A stretch of DNA of 15,260 nucleotides from Niastella sp. (GTDB taxonomy: Bacteria; Bacteroidota; Bacteroidia; Chitinophagales; Chitinophagaceae), in contig JAJKIL010000013.1 in the NCBI GenBank assembly GCA_021154515.1, positions 1 through 15,260 of the forward strand, written 5' to 3'. The translations under genes and the position numbers were made by a program. Of the stretch, positions 1 to 9,007 are shown piece after piece. The stretch's first letter is position 1. Each line of letters begins with the position of its first letter. The notes beneath the pieces were generated by a model, which was given only the letters and a program-made list of their open reading frames with translations, was not told the DNA's origin and ran no database searches.

Positions 1-3000
1 CCTGTATCTTTTACCTCTATGGCCAGCGTGCCATCGGCTTCTGCCGTTACAGGCGGATTATACGTTAGCCGCACACTCACCAGGCCGTTATCGTGCGTAT
101 ACTTAAAGGCGTTGGAAAGCAGGTTGAACAGGATCTTTTCCACTTTATCCCGGTCAAAATAAATTTCGAGATGGTCGATCCCGGACGAGAAGGAGAATTG
201 GATCCCTTTCTTTTCTGCGATATCCGTAAAAGAGTAACTGATGTCTTTACTGAAACCGACAATATCGCCTATGGAAGGATGCAATTTCGTTTCCTGCACC
301 TCCATTTTCCTGAAATCGAGCAGCTGGTTTACCAGGTTCAATAACCGTTTGGCATTCCGCTGAACCAGGTTTAACTGCTTTCTCTGCTCTTCGCTGCTAG
401 CCTGCTCGATGATCTTATTTAACGGAGCCAGGATGAGGCTTAACGGGGTGCGGAACTCATGGCTTACATTGGTAAAGAATTTCGTCTTTAACTGTTCCAG
501 CGCGTTTGCCCTTTCTGCTTCCCGGCGTTGTTGCTGCAGTTCAAAGCGCATGTGGATCCTGTCGAGCGTAAAGCGCCGTACCAGCAGGAAGATGGCGGCC
601 GCTATCAATACATAAATAAGATAAGCGACCGGTGTTCGCCAGAACGGGGGCTTGATATTGATCTGTAAAGTTTTTACTTCACTCCACAAACCATCCCTGC
701 TTAAAGCCTTTACTTTAAAAGTATAGTGACCCGGGCTAAGGTTGGTATAAGTGACCCGCCGCTGGCTGCCGTCGGCATACAGCCAATCGGTATTAAACCC
801 TTCCATCATGTAGGCATACTTATCGCGGACGCTGCGGGCGAAATCGAGCGACGTAAATTCAATGGAGAACACATTTTCCTTATACTTCAGATCGATGCTT
901 TGCACCAGTGCAACGGACTGTTTCAGCAGCATACGGCCATTCACCAGTTCACCTGGTTCAATCGTATTGTCTAACAGCTGAAAACCCGTGAAAAGAATGG
1001 CAGGCCGGTAAGCAGGCCGTTGAATGACAGCAGGATCAATAATATTAAAACCCGAAGGGCCGCCGAAGACCAATTCGCCTGCCCGGGTCTTAAGCGCTGC
1101 ATTTTCATTGAACTCGCGGTTCTGCAGGTTATTACGCTCATCATAATTGATAACCGATAAAGTGACCCCTTTTTTGTTTTGCACCGGAATTACATTACAC
1201 AACCCGTTGGAGGTGGAGATCCACAGGGTGTGCCGGTTGTCTTCGAGCACATTCAGCATGATGTTATCTGGCAGGCCATCGGCCGTAGTGAAGACCTGAA
1301 AGCTTTTTGTTTGCTCGTTGAACAGGTTCAACCCCTGCCTGGTGCCTACCCACATGCGGCCCTGGCTGTCTTCTAAAAAACAGATGATATCATTGCTGCT
1401 TACACTGTTCTTAACCTTCGATTGCTGGTAAAAAACAGGAGTATTGGTATTCTTTTCAAAAACGGAAATGCCATTGGTTGTACCTATCCATAAACGCCCC
1501 TTGCTGTCCTCGGTAATGGCCGAGATAAAGTTGATGGGCAACGGGCTTTGCGGGCCTGGTTTAGATTGATAATGGGTGAACCGGTTGGTTTTCCTGTCAA
1601 AAAGATCCAACCCACCCCCCAATGTACCTACCCATAAACGTTGTTCCCTGTCTTCATAGATCTCCCACACCTTGTCATCGGACAAACTCGAGGAGTCGGC
1701 ATCATTGTGCAGGTAGTGGGTGAATTTTTTTCCATCAAAACTGCACAGACCGCCGAAGTAGCTTCCGATCCAAAGGATGTTCTCGTGATCGATCCACAGG
1801 CTGACAATTACATTATTGCCTGGGCTGTTGGCATTGTCAGGGTCGTGCTGGTATTGTTTGAAGGTATTGTTCTTCCTGTCGAAATAGATCAATCCGCCCC
1901 CGTTGGTGCCGATCCAGAGATTGCCGTACCTGTCTTCCACAAAGCGGTTCACATCATCGAACGGCAGGTTCCTGGCGTTGGATTCATGGTGATAATAATG
2001 CGGGAACTGTACAATATTGCCATTGAAATAATTAACGCCCTGTTTGTAGGTTCCCAGCCAGATAATGCCATTATCACTCTTATAGACTGCTGTAATGCTG
2101 TTTTGGTTAAGGCTTTGCGGATCTTTGGGATCGTTCAGCAGGTAACTGGTCTTACAGTTGTTTTGCTTGTCGATCAGCGTAACACCCCCATGATCGGCGG
2201 CCACCCAGATCAATCCCTTGTTGTCCTGAACGATCTGGCTGACCAGGTTGGAGCTCAGCTTCGACGGAAATGAACTTTCATTAAACTCCCTTACCGTATT
2301 GTTCTGTGGATGAAAAAAGAACACGCCATGCGTGTAATGCCATAACCAGCAATCCCCGTCGCTGTCGATAAAAAGACTATAGGCTATGTTGCGCTTTTTC
2401 AACTCCTGTAAAGCCGTACTGGAAAAAACGATCCTGTTTTCTTTTAGATCATACTGCTGCAGGAACCCGCTTTGATATACCAGCCATAACTTCCCGTCTT
2501 TTGATTCCTGAACAGCCGAGATCTTTTCAGTGGGGCCGGCCTTTACCTGCTGCCGGAAAGGCCTGGCGCTTTTTTCTTTAGATGAGTACAGGTAGAGATC
2601 GGAGTTGTCGTACAAGAACCAGTACCTGCCGTTGTTCCCTTTTACGATACTGAGTATTCCGCCGGAGGGCAGGCCAAGTGTGTGTAAATAGTTATAATTG
2701 TCCGCGTCAAATTTCTCTGTCTGCGAATTATAGATACAGGCGCCGGCCCTGGTGTTCACCCACATTTTTCCATCGGGCAATTCGTACAACGCGAGCACAC
2801 AATTATCGTTTAACGAAGTGCTGTCATTGTATTTCTTATTAAATATTTTAAAGGAATACCCATCATAGCGGTTGAGTCCCGACAGGGTGCCAAACCATAA
2901 AAAGCCGGTTGGATCTTCCAGGATGGCATTGACCTGGTTGTGAGAAAGACCCGAAAAAATATCCAACCGGGAAAAATTATACCGCTCATTTTGAGAGAAA

Positions 3001-3053
3001 ACAGCGAGCGACCACAACAGCAAAACAATCGAAATAAGAAAACGCATCCACAT
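1..3053 (-). CDS. Hybrid two-component system sensor kinase (HTCS), partial at left edge
   Basis: This is the N-terminal ~1017 codons of an inner-membrane hybrid sensor of the kind that controls Bacteroidota polysaccharide-utilisation loci. A signal peptide covers residues 1-20 (hydrophobic core, AVFS-Q). Reg_prop propeller repeats of the form LW(I/V)GT..GL..(F/Y)D recur from residue ~52 to ~680 (LWFGTLSGLNRYDG, LWIGTNGGGLIYFD, LWVGTLGGGLDLFD). A Y_Y_Y domain lies at ~745-800 and one membrane segment at ~809-825. The HisKA box has the phospho-acceptor H865 in FTNVSHEFRTPLS, the ATPase N-box has N981 in LLSNAFKYT, and the G1 box begins at D1016 (KDTG), where the window ends. I followed the frame through at the codon level and found no stop. 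The receiver and AraC-type DNA-binding domains expected of the family would lie outside. ATG at 3053 gives the longest reading; ATG at 3047 (MRFLISIV) makes an equally good signal peptide. It lies just downstream of the SusCD operon on the same strand, behind a terminator, so it is probably transcribed separately and regulates that operon. Confidence 0.93.
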   Translation of the reverse strand, partial: MWMRFLISIVLLLWSLAVFSQNERYNFSRLDIFSGLSHNQVNAILEDPTGFLWFGTLSGLNRYDGYSFKIFNKKYNDSTSLNDNCVLALYELPDGKMWVNTRAGACIYNSQTEKFDADNYNYLHTLGLPSGGILSIVKGNNGRYWFLYDNSDLYLYSSKEKSARPFRQQVKAGPTEKISAVQESKDGKLWLVYQSGFLQQYDLKENRIVFSSTALQELKKRNIAYSLFIDSDGDCWLWHYTHGVFFFHPQNNTVREFNESSFPSKLSSNLVSQIVQDNKGLIWVAADHGGVTLIDKQNNCKTSYLLNDPKDPQSLNQNSITAVYKSDNGIIWLGTYKQGVNYFNGNIVQFPHYYHHESNARNLPFDDVNRFVEDRYGNLWIGTNGGGLIYFDRKNNTFKQYQHDPDNANSPGNNVIVSLWIDHENILWIGSYFGGLCSFDGKKFTHYLHNDADSSSLSDDKVWEIYEDREQRLWVGTLGGGLDLFDRKTNRFTHYQSKPGPQSPLPINFISAITEDSKGRLWIGTTNGISVFEKNTNTPVFYQQSKVKNSVSSNDIICFLEDSQGRMWVGTRQGLNLFNEQTKSFQVFTTADGLPDNIMLNVLEDNRHTLWISTSNGLCNVIPVQNKKGVTLSVINYDERNNLQNREFNENAALKTRAGELVFGGPSGFNIIDPAVIQRPAYRPAILFTGFQLLDNTIEPGELVNGRMLLKQSVALVQSIDLKYKENVFSIEFTSLDFARSVRDKYAYMMEGFNTDWLYADGSQRRVTYTNLSPGHYTFKVKALSRDGLWSEVKTLQINIKPPFWRTPVAYLIYVLIAAAIFLLVRRFTLDRIHMRFELQQQRREAERANALEQLKTKFFTNVSHEFRTPLSLILAPLNKIIEQASSEEQRKQLNLVQRNAKRLLNLVNQLLDFRKMEVQETKLHPSIGDIVGFSKDISYSFTDIAEKKGIQFSFSSGIDHLEIYFDRDKVEKILFNLLSNAFKYTHDNGLVSVRLTYNPPVTAEADGTLAIEVKDT

Positions 3054-3058
3054 CAATT

Positions 3059-3134
3059 TTAACTTAAGGAGATCGTGCGCTTTTGGCGCATTCAATCCCC
3101 TTCTGCATTTCTGCAAAATCGCGCATTAAGTTAA
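3059..3134 (-). promoter_or_regulatory. HTCS leader with nested inverted repeats
   Basis: The gap between the operon terminator and the HTCS start holds a 9-base inverted repeat, ttaacttaa (3059-3067) and ttaagttaa (3126-3134). Inside it is a perfect 5-base hairpin, tgcgc-ttttg-gcgca (3076-3090). The heptamer gcgcatt also occurs twice, at 3086-3092 and 3121-3127. The elements lie within 80 bases upstream of the sensor start, so they could be an operator pair or a structured 5' leader. I could not place a convincing Bacteroidota -33/-7 promoter. The repeats are seen directly; a regulatory role is inference. Confidence 0.35.
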
Positions 3135-3230
3135 CAAATGGAGCGGGATCAGACAGTTTTTTTTAATAAATCAACTTTACCCCGCTACTTTTTCGTTTTT
3201 GCTCTGGAAAATTTAATCCCGGGGGCAACC

Positions 3231-3270
3231 ATAAAAAACAAAAAGGCCGTCGCTTATTGTTGACGGCCTT
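3231..3270 (-). terminator. Factor-independent terminator of the SusCD operon
   Basis: On the minus strand a 9-base stem aaggccgtc/gacggcctt (arms 3262-3270 and 3243-3251, 10-base loop) is followed by TTTGTTTTTT (3242-3233). It lies about 23 bases beyond the stop codon of the DUF1735 lipoprotein gene. It should end the three-gene transcript and isolate the HTCS gene behind it. Confidence 0.88.
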
Positions 3271-3292
3271 CTGTTAAATGATATAAACGTTC

Positions 3293-4204
3293 CTATCTGG
3301 GCTTCACATAGATGCAGGTATCATAAATAATACGGGGTGTAGAGGCATTATAGGAATAGCTGATGAAAAATGTTTTGGTGGCGGGGTCATACCGGTTTTT
3401 ATAATTTGGATCGCTCACTGATGGCGCCATTCCCCCATCGGGCATATTGGTTACAGTAACTGAATTATCAGCATTTACTGTAAATACCGGGTAAACACCA
3501 AAGGTTGATAAAGTTCCATTATTGAAAAAAGGCTGTGCTTTCATCCCTATAGAGGCGGCGCCCGTGGTAGTAAACTCCACTTCATCGGCCACGAATGGCC
3601 CGGTGTAAGCTGCATTGGGATGGGTTACATTGCCTTTTACCAGGTAAATACCATCATACTTGTTTCTTCCGCCGAACGAATAAATAGCGCTGCCAAAGTT
3701 ATTGCTTATCGTTCCTGCAGAAGCGGAGGTGATCTTTAATGGGAGCGCATAGCTTTCATTAAAGTCAAAATCGTTGCTGATGGTTATAGAAATGTCAACC
3801 TGGGTGAGCCGCGTTCCTTTTTTTATAATTACCGACGACGGGAATTTACATACGGTAGTGGGAGGAACCGTATAATCGGTGCCATCGGTGGTATTGTATA
3901 ACGACAATGCGGCCGTATCGAGGGCCAGGTTTACTGTTATGTCCTGCGAAGCATTATCGATACCGGAATAACTGACGTTTAAATTTATAGCAGTAACCTG
4001 CCCGGCGGTCACTGTTCCAAGGTCAGCATAGAACCTTGGATATTTCGAAGCTACAGAAGCCACATTATCACCGGTATTGGCAAATTCCACCACATTCTTT
4101 GTGCCTGAATCCGGATCAATATTCATGGCATCCTTTTTTAAACAGGAGGACAGCCCGGTCAGCAGTGCACTGAATAACAATATATTTATTTGTACTTGTT
4201 TCAT
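3293..4204 (-). CDS. DUF1735 (BT_3987-type N-terminal domain) surface lipoprotein
   Basis: This 303-residue lipoprotein has a signal peptide ending in the lipobox LSSC, with C21 as the lipidated cysteine. After a short linker, residues ~35-175 match the DUF1735 pattern of a beta-sandwich with paired hydrophobic strands and an F.FNESYALPLKI segment. A second all-beta part starts at about YDGIYLVKGNV. Such proteins are commonly the third gene of SusCD operons, and in other members the domain forms the N-terminal part of surface enzymes such as GH18 endoglycosidases. No catalytic domain follows here, so a binding role at the cell surface is the reasonable inference. It starts 22 bases after the SusD gene and is the last gene before the terminator. 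The ligand is unknown. Confidence 0.85.
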   Translation of the reverse strand: MKQVQINILLFSALLTGLSSCLKKDAMNIDPDSGTKNVVEFANTGDNVASVASKYPRFYADLGTVTAGQVTAINLNVSYSGIDNASQDITVNLALDTAALSLYNTTDGTDYTVPPTTVCKFPSSVIIKKGTRLTQVDISITISNDFDFNESYALPLKITSASAGTISNNFGSAIYSFGGRNKYDGIYLVKGNVTHPNAAYTGPFVADEVEFTTTGAASIGMKAQPFFNNGTLSTFGVYPVFTVNADNSVTVTNMPDGGMAPSVSDPNYKNRYDPATKTFFISYSYNASTPRIIYDTCIYVKPR

Positions 4205-4226
4205 GTTTGCGATTTTTTATTACATA

Positions 4227-5789
4227 CTATAATGCCCAGAAAATTAATGAGGTGAACACGCCCACGTTCTTAGGCACATTGGAAGAGTTGTAGGCGCCTT
4301 CAGATGATGGATATAAGATCCTGGTGGGCAGGTGATCGGGCCTGGATGATTCTGAAACGGAAGAAGCAAAAGTTTCTTTCCCCGAGGCGCCGGCCGTATT
4401 TACAAGCGTTGGATAATGGGTGCGGCGATATTCATTCCAGGCTTCGTCGCTGTTGACCATATTCAACGCGATGTATTTTTGGGTGATGATCGCTTCAATT
4501 TTCTGCTTGGTGTCAGCAGCTAAAGAAAGGTCGGTAAGGAAGGAGGCATTGGTGGAAATATAAGTTGCCGCATCAGCAGCCGGCGATCCTGCTATTTTGC
4601 CATCAGGTTTTGTATACAAATAAGTGAAAGAAGCGGTGATGCCATTTTTAAATAATGCTGCGGCATCGCCGGCAGGCAGGATGCCTCTTACTACCGCTTC
4701 TGCCTGCATGAAATAACTTTCTGCGGCAGTGATCACCGGCATACCCGCACCTGGTCCTTTTAAAGCACCGGTTGTATCATTACCGGTTGTTCCACCTCTC
4801 ACAGTAGCCGGGTACCATAAAGACCCTTCGGGGCTTGGCGCCACGCTGCTGTTTTCAACGCCCAGGCGGTTGCCAGGCGTTTGGGGAAACTGGTAATAAG
4901 AAGCCTTGCCTCTGTAGGGGTCCTGCAATTTGGTACCATCGTAAAACGACAGGATAAAGGTGGAAGGCATCCAGGCTTTGTTGCCGGCAGCGCCGGTGTT
5001 TGAAAATGCCCAGGTGGTCCATTTAGGATTTTGCCGGTTATTGTCGCGCAAATAGCCGGGATTTATTAAAGCATCGCTGGTCAAAAATCCATCGCTGCTG
5101 AAGGTGGTATTGGCAAAAGTTACTTTACCGCTGCTATGTAAGATCAACCGCAATTTGATGGTATTGGCCAGCTGTTTCCAAAGGCTTAGATTCCCTTTGA
5201 ACAGTACATCATAGCCGCCCAGCGCTTTAATTCCTAAAACACTACTGCCCGAGTTGATGACACTGATGGCGGTATCGAGCTGACTGGCCAGATCTTTATA
5301 AATAGCTTTTGCATCCATATACTCAGGTGACAATTTCGAGATGCCATGCAAAGCATCCGTGTATGGAACATCATTATAGGCATCTACCAGCATCTGGTAA
5401 TCGAGCGCTTTCATAATTCTGGCTACTGCGCTGTAATAAGTATACGTGGGGTCAATGGCTGCTTTATCCATGATGGCCTGGTAATCTTCCAGGTTGTCAT
5501 AAACATTACTCCAAAGGTTTGTCCAGTTAGTGGTGGTAAAGTTATAAGTAATAGCCACGCCAAACGCGCCATATCCACCTGCATTCGCCATGTAACCGCC
5601 CAGCTGTGCGCCGTAGGTATTAAATGCATTTAAACTGCCCCCGGTTGCCGTTAGCGCCTGTGGTAAAATGTTCTCAGGAGAAGCAGAAGTGGCATCATTC
5701 GGATTGGTATTTATATCGAAATATTTTTTACAGGAGGTTGCACCCAGTATTATCAATCCTGTAAAAATTATTGTATGTATTTTTTTCAT
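4227..5789 (-). CDS. SusD/RagB-family outer-membrane lipoprotein (SusD-like_2 type)
   Basis: This 520-residue surface lipoprotein would act as the substrate-capturing lid on its SusC partner. The signal peptide ends at the lipobox GATSC (C20). Family hallmarks in order are YFDINTNPNDA (23-33), the helical segment LVDAYNDVPYTDAL (134-147), WKQLANTIKLRL (204-215), ESYFMQAEA (357-365) and ITQKYIALNMVNSDEAWNEY (435-454), running into RRTHYP (455-460). This pattern fits the SusD-like_2 branch (PF12771) rather than the classical starch-binding SusD. The length is normal for the family and the frame is intact. It begins 10 bases after the SusC stop, so the two are almost certainly co-transcribed. 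No ligand can be read from the sequence. The leader before the ATG is A/T-rich without a Shine-Dalgarno, as is common in this phylum. Confidence 0.94.
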   Translation of the reverse strand: MKKIHTIIFTGLIILGATSCKKYFDINTNPNDATSASPENILPQALTATGGSLNAFNTYGAQLGGYMANAGGYGAFGVAITYNFTTTNWTNLWSNVYDNLEDYQAIMDKAAIDPTYTYYSAVARIMKALDYQMLVDAYNDVPYTDALHGISKLSPEYMDAKAIYKDLASQLDTAISVINSGSSVLGIKALGGYDVLFKGNLSLWKQLANTIKLRLILHSSGKVTFANTTFSSDGFLTSDALINPGYLRDNNRQNPKWTTWAFSNTGAAGNKAWMPSTFILSFYDGTKLQDPYRGKASYYQFPQTPGNRLGVENSSVAPSPEGSLWYPATVRGGTTGNDTTGALKGPGAGMPVITAAESYFMQAEAVVRGILPAGDAAALFKNGITASFTYLYTKPDGKIAGSPAADAATYISTNASFLTDLSLAADTKQKIEAIITQKYIALNMVNSDEAWNEYRRTHYPTLVNTAGASGKETFASSVSESSRPDHLPTRILYPSSEGAYNSSNVPKNVGVFTSLIFWAL

Positions 5790-5799
5790 GTGTGCTGAT

Positions 5800-8700
5800 T
5801 TAAAATTTAACGGTAATGGTTCCGCCGTAGTAACGTGATGGTGGCGCCTGATCGATACTGTTCAAACCGATGCCATTGTTATCGGTTCCGCCGGCGCTGA
5901 ATTCAGGATCGGTATAGTAATTGTCTTTAGACAGCCACATTAATAAGTTGCGGCCCTGGGCGCTGATGGTAACGCCTTTGATGTATTTGGTCTTATTTAA
6001 AAGAGAAGTGGGAAGATCGTATGCCAGCGCTACTTCTCTCAACTTCCAGAATTTGCCCGATGTAATATAGTTGGAAGTAACATCGCGGTTAATGCCATCT
6101 GTCCAGAAGCCATTATTACCATTACCATTTTTAACCGTGACATTGGTATTCGGCATAAACTTGCCAGGACTGGAAGGGTCAGCAATAACCGAATTAGGAA
6201 ATACAAAACGCTCGCGATTGTAAAGACCGGTGCGATACCCCGTTCCGGACCAGTCGAGCTCGGTACCAATACCATTGAACACCTGGTAGCCGCCCCGGTA
6301 TTCGAACAGGAAGGTGAACCGGAAATTCTTAAACCGGATAGTACCATCCAGGCCCAGCCGGTTTTTCGGTTGTCCATTGCCCAAAATAGAGATGGTATCA
6401 GCTTTTGTGGGCAAACCGGTTATACCGTCAACGATCACATGTCCCTGCGGATCGCGGTTATAGTCAAATCCCATAATTACTGGGAAGGGCTGTCCTGCTA
6501 TGGCATAGGAATTGGCCGAGCCGCTCGATGACAGCGAAAGCTTTGGCAGATCGGCGCTGATAAAATTCACCTTATTATCGAGGTACGTGTAGTTGCCGCC
6601 AACAGTTACTTCAAAATTTTTGGTTTTGTAAGGTGTTACATGGGCGGTCACTTCAAGACCACGGCTTTGGGTTTGGCCGGTATTGGTTAACAGGTTGGTA
6701 AAACCGGTAGCATTGGAGATGTTGGTGGTTACGGTTTGATCATCTGTTTTTGTATCATACCAGGTAACGGTAGATTGAAAGCGGTCATTGAACATATTGA
6801 GGTCAAAACCTATTTCATATCCTTTGGTAATTTCAGGTTTCAGGTTGTTTGACACCAAAGTATTGCCGACAGTATAACCAGCCATTGCTCCATAGGGAAA
6901 TCCACTGGCCTGGTTAAAGGTAGGAAGCAAACTGTAGGCGCCGAAGGTAAAACTATTACCCAGGTTCACCTGTCCTACCTTCGACAGGCCTGCCCTGAAC
7001 TTCAGATAAGTAACCGGGGTTTTTTCCATAATTTCCGGAATAGCGTCGGAGGCTATAAAGGAGATATCAGCGGAAGGATAGAAAAAGGAGCGGTTTTGCG
7101 GCGCCAGGATCGATACCCAATCGTTGCGGCCTGTAGCATGCAGGAACAGGTAATCCTTGAAGCCTATCCGAATGTCGCCATAGGCGCCAATCTGGCGGGC
7201 CTTATAGTTAGCTTCCCCTACCCCGGGTGTTCCCACGCCATTGTTTACATTAAACAAATTGGGCACGGCCAACGCATTGGCTGCCACTGAAACCGTTTTG
7301 GATTGGTCCTGGCGCCACTGCGCGCCTGCAATTATTTTGAAATCGAATACGCCCTTTTTTATGTTGTACTGACCAAAGGCATCACTCAGGAGTTCGGTGG
7401 TATAGGCACTGTAATCAGCAACAGAAGCAGGGATATCGGTCTTTGAACTTCCATCGGTATGTTTTGCAAAGTCAGTATAGTTAAATGCACCAACCGTATT
7501 TTTACCTGAGTAGTTCTTGGTCACCACTCCCTGGCGGGCTATCAGATCAAGACCGGTAACAGGGGTGAACTTTACTTCTACATTGGCAGTGAAGTAATCG
7601 TTCCTGTTCTTTAGCCGGTTGTTGTCGGCCGTGAAGTAAGGATTCTGGTACCAGGGATTGTAAAATCCGTTGGGATTGGCAAATTTATTATTCCTCCAGT
7701 CTTTATATTTAGTAATATCTACGTTTGAGGGCATGTTGAGCAGGTTCACATACATATCCCCGGTACGAGAAGTAATGTCGTACCGGTTTTGTATATAGGC
7801 TGCACTATAAGTAGCAGCGATCGCATTTCCCAAACGGCGGGTGCCATTTACCCGGACTGATGTTTTATTAAATTTATCGCCGGGCGTGGTGCCTTTTGTA
7901 GTGGCATACTGACCAGACATGAAAAAAGTAGATTTCTCATCTCCATTTTGCAATGAAAAATCGCTTTGATTGGTTACCCCCGTCACCCAGAATTTTAAAT
8001 GGCCGGGGTTATAGGCGTAAATGGCCGAGTCCTGAGAACCATCTTCCAATGCAGGGCCCAAAGGTTTTTTGATGCCGTCGAATTCAGGCCCATAGGACTG
8101 GTTTTCGAGGTAAGAAAATAAAGGCCTTCCATTTACATCAGTGCCATAAGCAGAACCACCGGGACCAAATTTTTTCTGCAGCTTCGGAAAATAAGACAGG
8201 GTTTGAAACATGGTGGTATTTGAAAAGGTAACTTCAGTTATTCCTTTTTTACCCTTTTTAGTAGTAATTACAACCGCGCCATTGGAAGCCTGCGAACCAT
8301 ACAGGGCGGCTGCCCCTGCGCCATTTAATACAACCAGTTCTTCTACATCTTCGGGATTCAGGTTCGCTAAGATATCATTCGGCACGATCACGTTGTCAAG
8401 CACCACGAGGGCCTGGTTGTTACCAGTGAGCGATCTTTGTCCGCGTAAAGTAAGGCGAAAACTGGGGTTTACCCCGCCAGACGTTCCGCTGATCTGCAGG
8501 CCGGCTACCTTACCCTGCAGGCCACCAGCAATGCTGTTCGATTTGCCGGCTATCAGCTGCTCCGGTTTAATAAGCGTATTGGCAGTGCCAATTTCTTTTC
8601 TTTTTGATTTAATACCGCCTGCCGTAACGATCACTTCATTCATCAGGTTGTCTACACTTTCCAATGTGATGTTCATGGACGTTCCCTGAGCCTTGATGTT

Positions 8701-8937
8701 AAATGGTTTGTAGGAAACTGCAGAAACCGTAAGGCTTGTGCCGGCACCAGCCTTCATAGAGAAGTTGCCATCAGCATCTGCTACTGTGGCCGATTTGGTG
8801 CCTTTAATTACAATGGAAGCGTTGGGGATGGGTGCGCCGGTTTTGTCGACGACTCTGCCTGAAATGGTTTGAGCCTGGGCAGATGCGCTAAACGCAATGC
8901 ATACCAGCACTGCAAGCAGTGGTAGTAATTTTCTCAT
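5800..8937 (-). CDS. SusC/RagA-family TonB-linked outer-membrane transporter
   Basis: This 1045-residue TonB-dependent transporter forms the barrel of the SusCD uptake complex and imports oligomers into the periplasm using TonB-ExbBD energy. The signal peptide covers ~1-22 (ending SASAQAQ). A carboxypeptidase-regulatory-like domain spans ~23-95 (ISGRVVDKTGAPIPNASIVI). A TonB-box-like stretch follows at ~100-106 (NEVIVTA). The plug spans ~110-228, including the SusC-type end GSQASNGAVVITTKKG. The rest is a 22-strand-type barrel ending in a terminal phenylalanine (TITVKF), the outer-membrane assembly signal. It is the first gene of a three-gene operon. Its 5' region carries two strong inverted repeats. 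With no N-terminal FecR-interacting extension and an HTCS nearby, regulation by the HTCS is more likely than by an ECF sigma/anti-sigma pair. The substrate is unknown. Confidence 0.95.
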   Translation of the reverse strand: MRKLLPLLAVLVCIAFSASAQAQTISGRVVDKTGAPIPNASIVIKGTKSATVADADGNFSMKAGAGTSLTVSAVSYKPFNIKAQGTSMNITLESVDNLMNEVIVTAGGIKSKRKEIGTANTLIKPEQLIAGKSNSIAGGLQGKVAGLQISGTSGGVNPSFRLTLRGQRSLTGNNQALVVLDNVIVPNDILANLNPEDVEELVVLNGAGAAALYGSQASNGAVVITTKKGKKGITEVTFSNTTMFQTLSYFPKLQKKFGPGGSAYGTDVNGRPLFSYLENQSYGPEFDGIKKPLGPALEDGSQDSAIYAYNPGHLKFWVTGVTNQSDFSLQNGDEKSTFFMSGQYATTKGTTPGDKFNKTSVRVNGTRRLGNAIAATYSAAYIQNRYDITSRTGDMYVNLLNMPSNVDITKYKDWRNNKFANPNGFYNPWYQNPYFTADNNRLKNRNDYFTANVEVKFTPVTGLDLIARQGVVTKNYSGKNTVGAFNYTDFAKHTDGSSKTDIPASVADYSAYTTELLSDAFGQYNIKKGVFDFKIIAGAQWRQDQSKTVSVAANALAVPNLFNVNNGVGTPGVGEANYKARQIGAYGDIRIGFKDYLFLHATGRNDWVSILAPQNRSFFYPSADISFIASDAIPEIMEKTPVTYLKFRAGLSKVGQVNLGNSFTFGAYSLLPTFNQASGFPYGAMAGYTVGNTLVSNNLKPEITKGYEIGFDLNMFNDRFQSTVTWYDTKTDDQTVTTNISNATGFTNLLTNTGQTQSRGLEVTAHVTPYKTKNFEVTVGGNYTYLDNKVNFISADLPKLSLSSSGSANSYAIAGQPFPVIMGFDYNRDPQGHVIVDGITGLPTKADTISILGNGQPKNRLGLDGTIRFKNFRFTFLFEYRGGYQVFNGIGTELDWSGTGYRTGLYNRERFVFPNSVIADPSSPGKFMPNTNVTVKNGNGNNGFWTDGINRDVTSNYITSGKFWKLREVALAYDLPTSLLNKTKYIKGVTISAQGRNLLMWLSKDNYYTDPEFSAGGTDNNGIGLNSIDQAPPSRYYGGTITVKF

Positions 8938-8959
8938 GTGTGTAAATTTTTGGTTTTGT

Positions 8960-8991
8960 ATTTAACCGAATTAGCAGTACCACGGTTAAAT
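8960..8991 (-). promoter_or_regulatory. Inverted repeat in the susC 5' leader
   Basis: A perfect 9-base inverted repeat, atttaaccg (8960-8968) and cggttaaat (8983-8991), is separated by 14 bases and ends 22 bases before the susC start codon. It could be a dyad operator, with half-site centres 23 bases apart (about two helical turns), or a stem at the mRNA leader affecting translation. Which of these applies is not decidable from the sequence alone. Confidence 0.45.
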
Positions 8992-9007
8992 GTGTGAATC
9001 AATTCAA

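Noticed and set aside
1641..2273. 210-codon plus-strand open frame
   Set aside because: It lies antisense to the Reg_prop repeats of the HTCS gene, whose minus frame I followed codon by codon. The plus product is low-complexity and has no family features.
8210..8689. 159-codon plus-strand open frame
   Set aside because: It is antisense to the SusC plug domain, which is unambiguous.
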